Shown: positions 13,101 through 26,800 of the stretch, one piece after another
Position numbering within the stretch: the stretch's first letter is position 1
Layout: each line of letters starts with the position of its first letter
Assembly: GCF_021155775.2 (NCBI RefSeq)
Contig: NC_060236.1
Span: 26,302,238 to 26,366,237 of the forward strand
DNA: 64,000 nucleotides
Direction: 5' to 3'
From: Neodiprion pinetum
Taxonomy: Eukaryota; Arthropoda; Insecta; Hymenoptera; Diprionidae
Translations under genes and position numbers: made by a program
Notes under the pieces: model-generated
The model's input: the letters and a program-made list of their open reading frames with translations, nothing else
Database searches by the model: none
What the model was told of the DNA's origin: nothing

Positions 13101-14120
13101 TCTTTGCCACATTTGAAAATAAATATTGATTTGCTTCGTAGATTCTTTAGAGCTAATCAACCGATACAATAAGTTTTGCAGAAATTCATTCAAGCTCTCG
13201 TACTTGGTCAAATTGTCACTAGATGTCGCTGAACGGGTTGAATTTTCTCGCGGAAACATAATCTTTAACAATTGTGACGGACTGACTTACACATGTTTTA
13301 CGGTATTTTCGAAACTAGATAATTAAATAATCTATTTTACTCCATCGATATAATTTATTTTGATTTTTCTTTGTAATAATACTTTAAATATTATTGGAGG
13401 TTTGTTTAATAATTGTTGCATCAAAGAATGCAACATTCTTATAGGACAAAAAAAATTCAAGATTTAAAAAACACATTATATTTTAGATAAAAAGGTATTT
13501 GCTCCGGAATATACATTTTTTTCGTCATACATAATGATAAACAATCTATGATTTGATCAATGCAAGTAGAATTAGAGGATGCAGTTATTTTAAAAAAAAA
13601 ATAAAAATAAAAAATTTGCATATTTTTTTTAAGAGTATGTAAACGAACATTAGAATAACCAACCGGTGATTTTCATAGTAACATACCTTATATCGATACT
13701 CCGCTAAAATCAATATGCATCGACAAAAAAAATATCTTTTCAAAACACTGTCAATATCGAATACACAAAGAATAAATATAAAAAAAAAAATATCCCACAG
13801 ATTGCGGACCGTTCAAACGAAAGAAAATGCTTAGTTCACATGTTTTATAAAAGAATGTTGGTAACAACTCAACAAGGGCATACAAAAGGCAGGTACCGTA
13901 CGAAAGAAAAGACGAATTTTAAGTCGTTAGAGTTAAAAGTGGTATTTTCTGTACTGCGCGCATGCGCTGTCGCGAATAAATCTGACGATACGCGATCCTA
14001 ACCTCAGTTTCGTGTTTTGGGAAAGAACGCACAACATACTCTCATTATATAAAGCATCGAGTTCAACAAGGTGACGACGGTCTTTTGGCTTCGCGTATTT
14101 GCAATATTCCTTTTCGACTT

Positions 14121-14204
14121 CACCTACGACTCATGTTGCAAACTTACGCTCGGTCGGAAAAGACCGAGTTTGCATCCTTGTTACACAATGTACTAACGTA
14201 GGTG
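14121..14204. repeat. Nested inverted repeat (hairpin-forming)
   Basis: Outer arms CACCTACG (14121-14128) and CGTAGGTG (14197-14204) are perfect complements. Inside them, CTCGGTC (14149-14155) pairs with GACCGAG (14162-14168) across a six-base loop, GGAAAA. A TGCAAA/TTTGCA pair sits next to the inner stem with a small bulge. The nested pairing is seen directly; whether it is RNA structure or a decayed palindromic element is unknown. Confidence 0.7.
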
Positions 14205-17200
14205 CAGCCGAACGAGGTAAGGCAAGGGAAGTAAAGGAAAGGCAAGACTGACTGGCGTCTGGCGCCTGCCTAGTGCTCTGACTTCTCGAACGCTATGCAT
14301 AAAGCATGAAAATAAATCACGATAAACTCACACCGGGACGTACGTGAGACGATGCTTTGTAGTGGTGGTTTTCAACGTTCCGAGTCCTACAGACAACGGA
14401 TCTAGGACTAGCCCAAGAAAAGTTGCCTTGGACGGTTAGAATTTCGATAAATCGCTCGTTCTCTCTTTCTCCCTCTCTCGCTCTGTTCTCTTATACATAT
14501 ATATTCCGCGATCGACTTCACAAGCGAACGATACCACCGCGTTATTTACACTCCATACACTTGGCTACTGCCCAAACAGAAGCCAGCAGCCAGGAACTTA
14601 CGGGTACATAGTATCTCATAGACACCTATACGACATACCTGTCTACGACTTTGGACGCCATTCAGGGTTAGAGAATCGGAATACGTGTCGACACAATTCC
14701 GCACCACAATCTTCTTCAATTTAACCCTCCGTATGAACGTTGGGTCTCTTACGGAACAGTCGTTTTCTGAATATCAATTTTCATGAACATTACTTGAAAA
14801 CTGTCGAGTCTATCAACTTGTGAATAACGTAGTCAACGCTTTGAGAAGAAACCCCGAATTTTTTTAACCGATTGCTTGAAAGCCTGGAACACTTTGAAAA
14901 AGTGTACAGAGGAAAGGTGAAAAATCGAATGTTCACACGGAGTGTTGAATGATCGGTGTCCAAACACTAGTTCCTGCAAGAGCGTCAAGAACTGGTATAG
15001 AATTCTGAATTACCATTATTATCGTTGTTTGATCTTTATCAACTCCTAAAATAAAGATGCAACAAAATTCATGCTTACAATTGACATGTAACACGAATCA
15101 GACTCGATTGTTCATTCCATTCAATTGCAAGATATTCTAAAACAGGATTTGATAACTTTGCCGTACTGAGAGCCTCCACACCTGCAGACTTCACCCTACA
15201 GGATGGATGATGAAGAAATGATGGAACTGAGAATAAAATTCAACCAAGCGAATGAATGAATGAAAAGGTAGGTTATATATACATATTGTAGCGCTGATTA
15301 AACTTAGATTCAAGTTTTGTGTGTAAAGAGAAACCCCCATAACGAGCACAGCCAGCGTGACAAATTGTGAATGGAAATTCCACGGCCGTTGGGCGAGAGG
15401 ATAAGGATAGTTTCTCCAAAGTCGCAGAGTAGTGCTGGTGTACGTTGAATACACATGCCTTTCCATTCGTTATAGTATACAGTAGCAACATTAGGCTTAC
15501 ATATGTGCAGAGAGAAAGAGAGAAAGAGAGAGAGAGAGAGAGGAACGAAACAACAACGGTTCATTCAGAATCCCTCGAAGGCGTTATCTAAAAGCAAAGT
15601 AAGATAAGGGAGCGAAGTAGGCCCTGACTGCAGCAGCTAGAGAAGACCAACGAGATTCGAGAGCTACCGTTTGAAATTACGCGTCTGGTTGCTCCGGACG
15701 GTGGGTTTTAGGGTTAAATCTGTGTGAGTGGAAATGCCCAGCCTCTGAGCTTACCATTGCATGCAAGAGACTTTTACGGCCCACCATAAAGCACATCGGC
15801 TTATGCGCGCCCCCCTAACCGACCACCGCGACGCCTTATCTGCAAAACAGAAGAAGTCGAGGCGAAAGAAGCTGGAAATCTGAATCCACGATCCAGCCAT
15901 CGTGTATACCAGCTACATCTTCTCCGAATTCCTGATCCCCAGGCTCATCGTCGATCATCGTATTTTCCTACACCGACCGTTCTCTTGTAAACTTCGATTA
16001 TACCACGCGATGCAGTCGTCCCATTGTCACATACTGAATACCGGCGCGAATGGAACCGTGTAGAGGATGTGGAAAAAGGAGCAATTCAATGCACGCCGCG
16101 AAGTGATGAGAATGTTGGAAGCATGGTTAAAACTGGCCAACGTTGCGGTAGAAGAAGAACTACAAAAAGAAGAAGAAGATGGAGAAGAAGAAGATGTACC
16201 AGGACTGAAAGCTTATACCTAAGCAGTGATAATAATGCAGGTTTTCGAGTGAAGTTAGGTACTTGGATAAATAATTGCAACATAATATCTTTCTTCCCAG
16301 AATACATGCAGAAGTCAGCAAGTATCCAACAATTTACTTTAAAAGAACGCATTAGTGCTCGACTCCGAGCAAGGATGAGGCAACTTGCACGTGATTCCTC
16401 CTAGTATTTTTTAGTCAGTGGTACGATTCACACGTGTGAAAAAAATATATATACGCTGGTTATAACCTTTGCAAAATAAAATTGTCCAACTTTCCATACT
16501 TGAAGACTAATTTATCTCTGAAAAAGCATCGATTCTCTCCGTTTCCAGTTAAACCGACGTTATTTGACGTTTCCAGGAGATTTGCAAGATCTTTATGACC
16601 AATGTCAGCGGTACCAATTAAACAGTCTTTGTCGATCTCTAGAAATCATGACCAGGTGAGAATGAAACATGACGTGGAAGTGTAACCAACGACTGGTATC
16701 ATTGACACTAATCACCCAACGAAGGAAGAATCCGCATAATTTTTTCCGTTTACATCGCCACTGGACTAAATCAATGTACTGCTCAAAAAGTACTGAAAAA
16801 AAAAAAAAAACATTCCAACTCTCTCATTCCAGGATGTATTCCAATACTCTTTCAGTTTCTCTAGACACTGACGGAGGAAACGTGGTTATGATTAAACTCT
16901 CCTAAAACCTAGACTATCGGAAGGTGGGTAGGATAGCGTTTAAAGTTGCAACCAGTAGTAGTCAACTACCTCGCAGGTGAAAGGGCAAAGCCGAGTTGCA
17001 GGACCTCGGAGATTTGGACTTGGACGAATTCCAAGAGTGAGGATGATCGCAATGCTGCGGTGCCTGCTCATAGGTATAACAGTATTATAGCGGTACAGCG
17101 GGCATTCAGTTTTATCGTATATATCCCTCGGCTCTGCACAGATACGGTCACCCCCGAGATAACCCGAGTCTGACCTTATTATATCTAGCTGAGACCGTTC

Positions 17201-17318
17201 CTCGCTTCAGCAGCATCAGTAGCCGCGTACCGCCTGATAATAAGTTTAACGTTTAAGAGTTAGCCATATAGGTATGTGTTATGTATACATATTATAGACA
17301 ACACATATGTGTATATAT

Positions 17319-17321
17319 ACA

Positions 17322-17375
<54 letters not shown>
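17319..17375. repeat. ATAC tetranucleotide and AT dinucleotide microsatellite
   Basis: Eight ATAC units run into about 13 AT units. Confidence 0.95.
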
Positions 17376-18142
17376 AGTAATACGTTCGAGTGAATTTCGC
17401 GATTTCGATATTCACTCGATTTTCATAACAAGATATCGTGTGCGAGGAAAAGCAACGACTATAAGTACCTATGTTCCTTCTGTCATCTCCTTCAGATAAA
17501 ACATACATATAATAACGCGATAGAGGCGCGTAGCAAACCTGAAATAGAGTCGTACAAGCGTGTCATCGGTCGGCCATCTTCATTTCACGTCAGCATTTCA
17601 ATTATAGGCTTGCCAAATATAAATGTGTGTTGAAAATATATTTTTATTTTTTTTTCTCACAACAACCTCGCGATAACGTTTTCGGGACTGACGGATCGCG
17701 TTACTTCACGCCATCACGGACCATTTAACAAATGCGTTTACTTTTGGGGGGGATATGACGTTCGTTTTATTTATATACCTCGAATATGATTCATTATGGA
17801 CAATCTTGAAAATAGATCGAATTATGGATTAATAAAAAGGGGGAGGAGGGGAACTAAGATCGTCCAAAAAACCAAACTTGTTTGTTGAATAGCCCCTCCA
17901 TTATCTGAAAACATCGAAATCTGAAGATCGTAGTGTATTTTCTCAAGTTGTCAGCACTACGAGTATTACTCAAGAGCTGTAGTTTAGCCGCAGTCGATTT
18001 CACTCACGAATAATTCGATGTTCAATTAAGATCACCACTTCTGAGAATATGGAATACGGTCCTGGACTCCGATAACTTCGCTCTCAATCTAACCGCGACG
18101 TTAAGTCACTACATCGCGTTTTTCATATCGTAAAGATATGTA

Positions 18143-18482
18143 CATGGTGTTTCCGCGAGTAAACGCCGCGGCATGTTGGGTTGCCTACCACTGAGGGGAA
18201 GAAATATCGGTAAAACAGACCTACGGAATCGTAACCACTTTAGTCAAGTCAATTCACGTAATTACTTTAACCTAGCTCCGGAAAACGATTACTGAACTTT
18301 TCAGCCTGGGTTATAAAGAACGAAACAACTGTTTGGCCAAATCCCCAGGACAGTTCCAGGTCACTCGCGATGAGATTGAACGCGCTAACTACCGATAACT
18401 CGGTAGGTCTGTTTTACCGATATTTCTTCTCCTCGGTAGTAGGCAACCCAACATACTGCGGCGTTTACTCGAAAGCACCCTG
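18143..18482. mobile_element. 340-bp MITE-like element with long inverted repeats
   Basis: Two arms of about 85 bp in opposite orientation (18143-18226 and 18400-18482) share blocks such as GAGTAAACGCCGC, TGTTGGGTTGCCTAC and GAAATATCGGTAAAACAGAC. The spacer of about 170 bp has no open frame of note. The element is flanked by TA on both sides (18141-18142 and 18483-18484). Long arms, TA flanks and absence of a transposase fit a foldback-type non-autonomous Tc1/mariner-like element. Arm similarity is roughly 85 per cent by eye. Confidence 0.85.
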
Positions 18483-21400
18483 TATGCTACACTTACATAC
18501 CGCGATGCGTAAACTGCACATCCGCAACGGTGGAATAATACTCGTTGTATAAGAGATAAATTCGCCGTCAATACGCGTGATAGCAGGAGGTCCGAGTTGA
18601 AAGATGGATGGGGATGATAGATGAATACAGTTTTAATTCGTGCGTGGGTGGGAATGGGCTGCAATTGAAGCAACAAATGCAGATTACTCCATCAAGAAGC
18701 GGAAGGCAGAAGAGGGCGCAGAGCGTACGGACACGTCTCTCCTCTAACCTCTTCCTCTATACCTACTTCTCTCTTTTAATGGTTTGATGCCGATGAATCG
18801 GTACGCTTGTTAAACAGCCCCGGACTAACAGCGGACCACCGCGCCGCCACAAACATCGGTTCGTTTGTTCTTCGCCGTCCGTACCGTCGCGGACGGATTT
18901 CGACCAATTCGGTCCAATTCAGTTAATTCAAGAGGCCCGGAAACTGAGCTACCTGAACTATGCGCGTTTAGACATCAGCTCTGCTCGCAATTGTTGTACA
19001 TACTTGTACGTACGAATGTCGTTGTGACTTTGCATCATTTTTCTGCAAATCCATGCTAATCACGGTTTTGTTACAAACCTGCACTTTAATCACTCCGTGA
19101 ATTTTTTTTTTTATACTGTTTACGAATTCTTCTTCCTGAGAAATGATTTTCACTTTTACTTTTTTACACCGTGATCGCAAAGCACAAAAGACGATAAGTT
19201 TACAGTCTGATGTACAATATAATGCACCTTGGATAAGATTCAACATCTAACAATAAGTATTGTATCAGATGCAAATTCAATGAGTTCAAACGATTTAGTA
19301 TTTGTTAGCATTACATCGACTTTTAAATACTCTTACTGCACATTCCTCTTCAAGTACGGCCTCTCATAATCATCATCATTCTAACGGAATTTTATACACA
19401 TACAGTATTAGATCGCTAGACTAAATTTGTTCTATAAGTATTGTTTAATCTATAGCGTAATAAAGGTGGTATAAAAACATCTCCGAAGACTTAACTTGTC
19501 CCTGCGAATTATGCATCATCCTGTTTCTCCATAAGTGAATATGAAAATACTGTAAATCTAGTCATCGATTGATCTGACACCTGACCTAATACAATGGTTT
19601 AACTTCGATTACATCGAATCGTGTGAAAAATCGTCAACTTATATCAACAGTTCCAGCTGAAATAAAGTCTAAAATGTAACTGATATACTGACTTTTAGAC
19701 ATAGTCGAAATATATAGGTACGCAAGCAGTTGAATGACTTCAATTCAGCATACAACCCAAATATACAGATCCATTATCAATAACCGCGATCGGTGAATTA
19801 AGGGGAAAAAAATGAGTGTTGTTTACTGACCACATATCGTCAAGCAATTCTGGGTCATCACGCCACGCTTATTATGTATCTAATATCAAATTATAGCTAT
19901 CGTCTAGCCGACTATTATCGCACTACGAATGTAGCGGACAGGGAATTTATCAAACCCCGATGAGAAAGATGCAGACCACAAAGGATGAATTACTGCGGAA
20001 TATGCAAGCAACTCAACAATTACAGTACATAAATATTAATATGATACACCAAGTAGGTGTAACGCGGTAAGACTTATTTCCATCAGAAAATAGAATGATC
20101 TAATTTGAAAATGCGTGCAAACAGGGCATCCTGTTACGATGTATAATAGTGAGAACAAGTGCGTTACAGAGAGCTGGCCTTGCCACGCTACAGATATACC
20201 TACATTTTAGCATTACAATGCGGAAAAATTCTATTATTCACATAACTGTACAAACATGCATTCATAAGCTGTCCATACCGGGAGACGGGGAGGAGAACAA
20301 GAGTAAGACTCGCGACTGGGGTAAAATGTAAAATATGTATACATAATTCGAGAAGCGCGACCATGCGCCTAATAACTATAATAATAGAATGGCAAGCGTC
20401 GGCGCCGACGCAAGTAAGAATGCCGCGCAAAGAAGCTGCCGGCTCTCTTCTCTTCGAGTGTGTTAAAACCGGGTATAACATGCGGTAGGCGGAGCCATAC
20501 GCGGGGGTCAAAGGGCGCAGCCAATCACAGCCGAGTGATAACCATTCCGCTTTGATTCCTGCACCCGCCGTTCGAAGACTGCCGCAGTAAGCTGCTGCGG
20601 CTGCTGCATGCACGCATTTACGGTGACACGCGTATGTGCGACACGCGTGAACACGGCTTGCACTGCAGCAGGTCTTATTATCGTCCGTGCGGTCACTGGC
20701 TACTATCCCTTGCATGGCGTGAGTCAAAATTCTGGTTGAGAGTTGAAATTTTGAACGAGAGAATCTCAGGATTAATACGAAGCTGAAGGTAGTTACGTCG
20801 ACGTATCGAGACGTTGAAACGAAAAATTACCATTTCGCGTCTTTGGAATAACTGAAGAAGTTTAATTTTCATAATCTGAGTTTGTTGATACTGTGTTAAC
20901 GGTTGGCTAAATTTCACGTAATCCTATGGCTGCAAAATAAGGATGTTTCCTAAAGATGCATCGTTACAATAACGTTACAAACTTTAGCCTGATGGATTAA
21001 TATTTTTATTTCGATGCTAGTAGATTGAGAAGAACTAATGAAAACTATACGATTCATCGAATCTTTAAACGATTAAATCTCTGGATTGTCGAAACTTGCG
21101 ATAATTTAGTCGAAATTTAGAATGGTTCGAATTTCCGAAAGGTCTAAATTTGGAATGTTCGATACTCTGAAGAATAAAAGCTCTGAACGATTAAAATTTC
21201 TGTCAGAATGATTGTCAGTTTTAAAATCCAAAACTTCAAACGGACAAATATTTGAAATGCTAAAACCTGTAATGAATTAATTCAAACTTAGAATGGTTTA
21301 AATTTTCTAAAGTTTGACACTTCGGATGTTAGAAACTTTGACAATGAGCAGCGAAACTCCGACACTGTCGAAATTCAGAATGGTTTAAAATTTCTAACAT

Positions 21401-23640
21401 TTTTGGAATAAAGCCAACCTGAATTTATTCAGTCAGACAGATCGATTAGTTTTGCTTTTTGTTCTTAACACAATTTTCTTACGGATCGTGAGATCCGCTC
21501 TTTCAATTCGTTGGGACAGATCGAGAGCGATCAATCAAGAGAGTTCCGGCGCCACTGCAGGAGAGCCCCGGAATCAATCTAATCGCATTTTCCGAACTCG
21601 AATCAATGCGTCGTCGCGATAGACAGCGCGACAGGAGAAACAACTTGGCAAACATAGGCACATACAGAAGAAGGCCGCGAGGCGCACGCACGCATAATAT
21701 TGCAATTTGTACTTGTCCGACAAGAGCGACCTTCATGGATATTTCATATCCTCTACTGCACGAATGAATCGGTAGAAAAGGTTCCGTCGTTTGCTTGATT
21801 GCGATTGATTTACTGTCTATTCGTCGCCCGTAGGTAGTGGTGGCAGTGGTGGGTAGGTCACGAACAGGTGAATAAGTGAAGAAGCTCGATCGAAACGTAT
21901 GAAAGGAACTTGAACTGAGATCGTAGGCATATCCACTAACGTCGATTTTTCGGCATGACAATCATACGGAAGCTCTAAATCTTTGTCAAAATTATTACAC
22001 GATAAATAGAAAGAAGCTTATTCAAATTGAAATTACAAGTGAACCCACATTTATTTTGAATGATTACGAAATTATAAAACTCAAAATTCATGTACAATTC
22101 CTACTCGACGAAGCTGGATAATGTTAATATTTTTATTCAATTTACTTTGCATTACTGCGAAATCACAAAAGTCATGCACCACAGTTCCTATTCGACGATG
22201 ATGGATAATGTGTGACAAAAATTCTGCCATTTCCGTTTTTAATACGAACATATTATCTTATATCAGACCCATTAATTTCTGACAAACCTAAACGCTCATG
22301 GACAAAACTCTGCATCTTTTGCCGTTAGCACTTTGTACAATTTATCATAATAGAAAATATTTATTAATTGATAACAATGCTACAGGTGGCAGACATCCAG
22401 CGATACCGAACTGCAAGACAAGTTGCATATTGCCAGGGACGGTGTTGAATAGATTCGGTTGCGCCTAACTCGCGCAACCTGCATTACAGTAATTTTTTCG
22501 CCCAAAAATGACATGATATAATTTATTTTCCTAATAATTGAATGTACTGATGGAACGGGTAATGAGTAAAATCTAATGCGCAGATTTGAAAAACAGGCGG
22601 ATTTAAAATCTTGAAACTGAATGAATCATGGATAATTCTCTAGAGCACAGGGTAACAAGAAATATTGTAAACGAATAAGAATATCACTCCGTATGATGTA
22701 GCGTAACATAGAAGTGAAATGCAAATCGAATTGGTTATAGGTTACTCACATGTTTCCGCAGGTGATGTTCAGGCGTCAATCAAGAGATGCACTCACGACA
22801 CTAGAATTTATTACCAACTAAATACCCGGTCGATGAATTTATTTATTTTTTGAAATATGTAGCTACGCAAATTGTCATGTTAATTATACTCCTAGTTATA
22901 AAACTACACAATGCAATATTAGCTATCCGTTGAAGATCAGATTTGCGTCATTTTATACCTAAAAGTATCATGAACATGCCAGTTTGCGTGTTTGTACATT
23001 TTCGTACGTAAGTATACTGAATTTTACATGGAATAGTAATCCACTGACAACCAATTTGCACAGCACTTTTCAATTGTTTTAAATAGAAATGATTTCACCC
23101 CGCCGCGCTAAAATGTGGTTCTTTGCTAATCCCCGAAATGTTAATCTCGTATAATTGAATTGAACATGTTTAATCTTGTCTGTACGCGACCGAGCACTGA
23201 CCGACTATCTTTCAACTCTCTGCGAATAACTGAAGATTCGTGACCAACTTCAGTGACCTCCGTCGTTCTCATACACAGCTCGATGTTTGTAAACAGAGGA
23301 ACCAAGTACAAAGCCACGCTCTATCCCGGATCTACGCGAATATGTAACATCAGCATGTATCAAGATTTGTTACTTCCCAATAATAACATCCGAACGCACA
23401 TTATAATAATTACTGCGATGATTGTTTAGGAAATAACGACAGTTGTTATTTTAAACTTTCGCACCGACACCTCGCGTGTGAACTTGCAGTGGCAGAAATA
23501 ACAAACGTCGATTGTTTACCGACCCGGCAGCGACGCGTCTACCACCACAGCGCAATACGAACAAACCTGCGTATGACCGTCGATCGATGGTGTCAAGCGT
23601 GAAACGTTAGTTCCAAACTTCGCCGTTAATAGCGCTGTAA
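18483..23640. other. Gene-poor DNA between svp and DHX34, second part
   Basis: No supported gene. A CpG-richer patch at about 20380-20720 contains a CCAATCA box and Ala-rich frames on the minus strand (up to 175 aa) that look like composition artefacts. A dispersed repeat occupies about 20700-21420 (see separate entry). The last few hundred bases before 23640 probably hold the DHX34 promoter, but I see no clear TATA box. Confidence 0.5.
20700..21420 (+). repeat. Dispersed degenerate repeat, copy 1
   Basis: AT-rich sequence whose successive blocks repeat the theme GAAATTTAGAATGGTT plus AATTTC. Its first 300 bases align by eye with 52740-53060 in the same orientation. Shared blocks include AATCTGAGTTTGT, CTAAATTTCACGTAATCC (TTAATTTCAGGTAATTC in the second copy) and GTTACAAACTTTA. 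It may be an old transposon or satellite relic. Confidence 0.65.
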
Positions 23641-23641
23641 C

Positions 23642-23666
23642 CATGTCCGCAGGGCCATGTGAGAGG
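23642..23666 (+). other. Possible alternative 5' exon of DHX34
   Basis: A short open stretch starts with ATG (ATGTCCGCAGGGCC...) and runs into GAGAG/GTAACC, a plausible donor. It lies 190 bp upstream of the chosen DHX34 start. It could be the end of a 5' noncoding or alternative first exon, but no splice acceptor in correct frame was established. Weak. Confidence 0.2.
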
Positions 23667-23854
23667 TAACCTAAGAATTTATAAACATAGTAACGTAACC
23701 TATGAGAAATAACGATTTTGATAGAATTAAGCTGTTAAATTGACGTACCGAATGGAAAAAATACTTCGCGCTGTTCGGTTTTTCAATTTTCACGAACATC
23801 GGCAATGAGAGATCCTTTGTACTCTACATCGTGTCACGACGAGTAAAAATAAAA

Positions 23855-26800
23855 ATGAGCTATAGAAAAATGCACGACGAAGAACGAACGAGACGTTCAT
23901 CTGCTAAACGGAAAAGACACGAAGATATGAGAAGTAGGAGGAATTCTGATGGAGAGAGATCCGATCCACGGCGGGACGAGCGGTCGGATTTTTCATTCCA
24001 GAAATATCGCTACGAGCTGAGCAAAGTTTTCTCGGCAAATCCTAACCTGGTGCAAGACCCAGAGGATTTTTGGAAATTTGTAGGAAAGTATGAGGTGGTT
24101 GAGAAAAAACGCGGTAGTATGGGAGCGGAGGACAAGTTGCTCAATGATTCGCAACAGTCGAGAGACCCGACCGTCTACCACAGGTCACACTGCTTAAATG
24201 TCAGAGTGAATTTAAGTTTAGGAGAACTGTTTGCACGAGTTCCACCTGCGAAAGAATTAACAGACAGTAAATTATGCACATTTCGAGACGTAATCAATCT
24301 CTATCTAGACTTTAAGCAGAAGGAGAAATTTGCTAAGTTGAAAAAACTCAGGGAAAGTCAAGCCAATCTGCCGGTCTATCAATACCGGGACGAGATCGTC
24401 GAAGCTGTTAAAAATGAGCGTGTTGTTATCATAGCTGGGGACACAGGATGTGGAAAGTCTACTCAAGTTCCTCAGTACTTGTACAAAGGTGGATTCGGAA
24501 GAATCGGTACACAGATTTTATTGGGAACATACTCTCTGAAAACTCTAACTCGACTTGTTCAGTCGTCAGTATTCGAATCTAGATTTAAAGACATTTAAAT
24601 TCTATAGGATTAAATGCACGAAATAGATAATTCTCATGAATTGAACGAGCACTTCGCTCAATTTCGAAAATTGATAGCGATGGTATTCAAATAAAATCAC
24701 CTTATTGTGATAAACGTTTCCAAAAGCTAATACTTTGTATAATTTTTATAGCCTGTACTCAACCTCGCAGAATAGCTTGCATATCACTGGCTAAACGTGT
24801 CGCATTTGAAACTTTGACTGAGAACCGTACAGAAGTTGGCTACCAGATCAGGTTTGAAAAGCAGAGAAATCAGGACACTAAGATCACGTTTATTACCGAG
24901 GGACTGCTGCTGCGCCAGGTGATTTCCTGCCGTGAACAATTGATATCTAATTAAACTGATACAATTTTCATTTTACTCAAATTTGAAGATCGGTGTTAAA
25001 ATTTTTCGATTTTGCATCGTTCTGTCTAGGTATCGGGTGAAATGGGATTATCTCATTACGACGTAATCGTGCTCGACGAGGTGCACGAGAGACATTTACA
25101 TGGTGACTTTTTGTTAGGAATTATGAAATGTATAATACATCAGAGACAGGATTTAAAACTAGTGCTAATGTCTGCTACAATAAATATTCAACTGTTCAGT
25201 AATTACTTTGCCAAAGAAGATGTCAAGGTGATCCAAGTAAGTCTTAAAACTTACATTGCCCCTCCCTTCCGTGGTTGTTTACCATTCAGGTCTGAACTAT
25301 TAATCGCTACTTTAAAAGTAACTTAATACTCTCATATTTAGGTTCCAGGTAGACTGTATCCGATACAGTTGAACTATCGACCGATAGCAGTAGACGATTT
25401 GCGACAAAAATCCGATAGATTCAATCCAAGTCCGTACGTGCAAATCATGCAAATGATTGACAAGAAGTATCCACGTTAGTATTTATACATACCTGCACGT
25501 CTAGCCATATTTTATATGTAACGACTTTTTAATTTTCTGGAAAAGATATTTACTTGCAATACTTAAAACATTACAGAAGACGAAAAGGGCGATTTACTCG
25601 TATTCCTCAGCGGTATGAGCGAGATTACTGCAGTTGTTGATTGCGCAAAGGAATATGCTTCTAAAACTAACAACTGGATAGTGTTGCCTTTACACAGTAC
25701 TTTGTCCATAGCTGAACAAGACAAGGTGTGCGTTACATGTGATTGATATACTTGTTCCATCAGGAAAAAAATTTAACAATCATTTCCATAATCCAGAATA
25801 GTAAAACGGCTTTACTCCTGAGCATCCATAAGCAAAATGTTGGAACATCACTTCGGACAGTGAAATGGTAGCAACATCGATAAATAGTTTAAAAAAAAAA
25901 AAACGTTGTGGTTACAGGTGTTTGATTACGCCCCAGATGGGGTTCGTAAATGCATTGTCTCTACAAATATTGCTGAAACGTCAATAACCATTGATGGTAT
26001 CAGATTTGTTGTGGACAGTGGAAAGGTGAAGGAAATGAGCTATGATCCGATCTGCAAAATGCAACGGTTGAAAGAATTTTGGATCAGTAAAGCGAGCGCA
26101 GAGCAAAGAAAAGGAAGAGCTGGGAGAACGGGACCTGGTGTTTGCTACAGGTCTAGTGAAGGAGGATTTTTTTGTTGGAAACTATTAAGAAGCTTTAGAT
26201 ATTCAAGCTGATTAATCTTGAAATGCACAACACGATATAACATTAGTCTTCCATTTAAATTATCGCCAGGCTTTATTCTGAAGAGGAATACACAGCGTTA
26301 GAGAAATACTCGACTCCTGAACTTCAGCGAGTGCCTCTGGACTCCTTATTATTACAAATGGTTGCCATGGGGCTACCAGATTCGCGGAAATTTCCGTTTA
26401 TAGAACCTCCACCGCCAGAGAGCATTGAAAACTCGATACTTTCATTGAAAGAACACGTTAGTGTGAATGGTTAAACTTTTGAATGTTTTCAAGCTGGATC
26501 ATTGTATTTATTTCGCACCTCCTGTATGTACTGTATTATAATTTTTCAGGGTGCTTTAACCGATGATGAAAAACTAACTGTGATTGGCAAAACACTTTCG
26601 AGACTCCCAGTCGATATAACTATAGGGAAAATGTTGGTGATGGGCTCACTATTTCACCAAGTCGAACCTGTTTTATCGCTCGCTGCTGCTCTCAGCATTC
26701 AAAATCCGTTCACAAACAGAGCATACAGAGACACTGAGTGTGAGGTAAAGAGAGCATGGCGCATCTTTGTGAAATTCAGATAGTTCGTCGAGTAACTAAT

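Larger units (their letters stand above)
10501..18142. other. Gene-poor DNA between svp and DHX34, first part
   Basis: No frame shows family similarity or a plausible exon chain. The content is microsatellites (ATT 11140-11166; GA 15509-15542; ATAC then AT 17319-17375), homopolymers, and patches of balanced base composition around 12.7-13.0, 13.9-14.7 and 15.6-16.1 kb that could be promoters, noncoding exons or enhancers. Nothing in the sequence lets me choose between these. Confidence 0.5.

Noticed and set aside
16024..16404. 126-aa + frame with Arg-rich middle
   Set aside because: The Arg block comes from an AGA/GAA simple repeat (16150-16195); there is no family similarity and the ATG is not at the frame start.
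20200..20727. 175-aa minus-strand open frame with Ala and Cys-rich text
   Set aside because: It lies in a CpG-richer patch, has no recognisable domain, overlaps other frames open by composition, and shows no exon partners.
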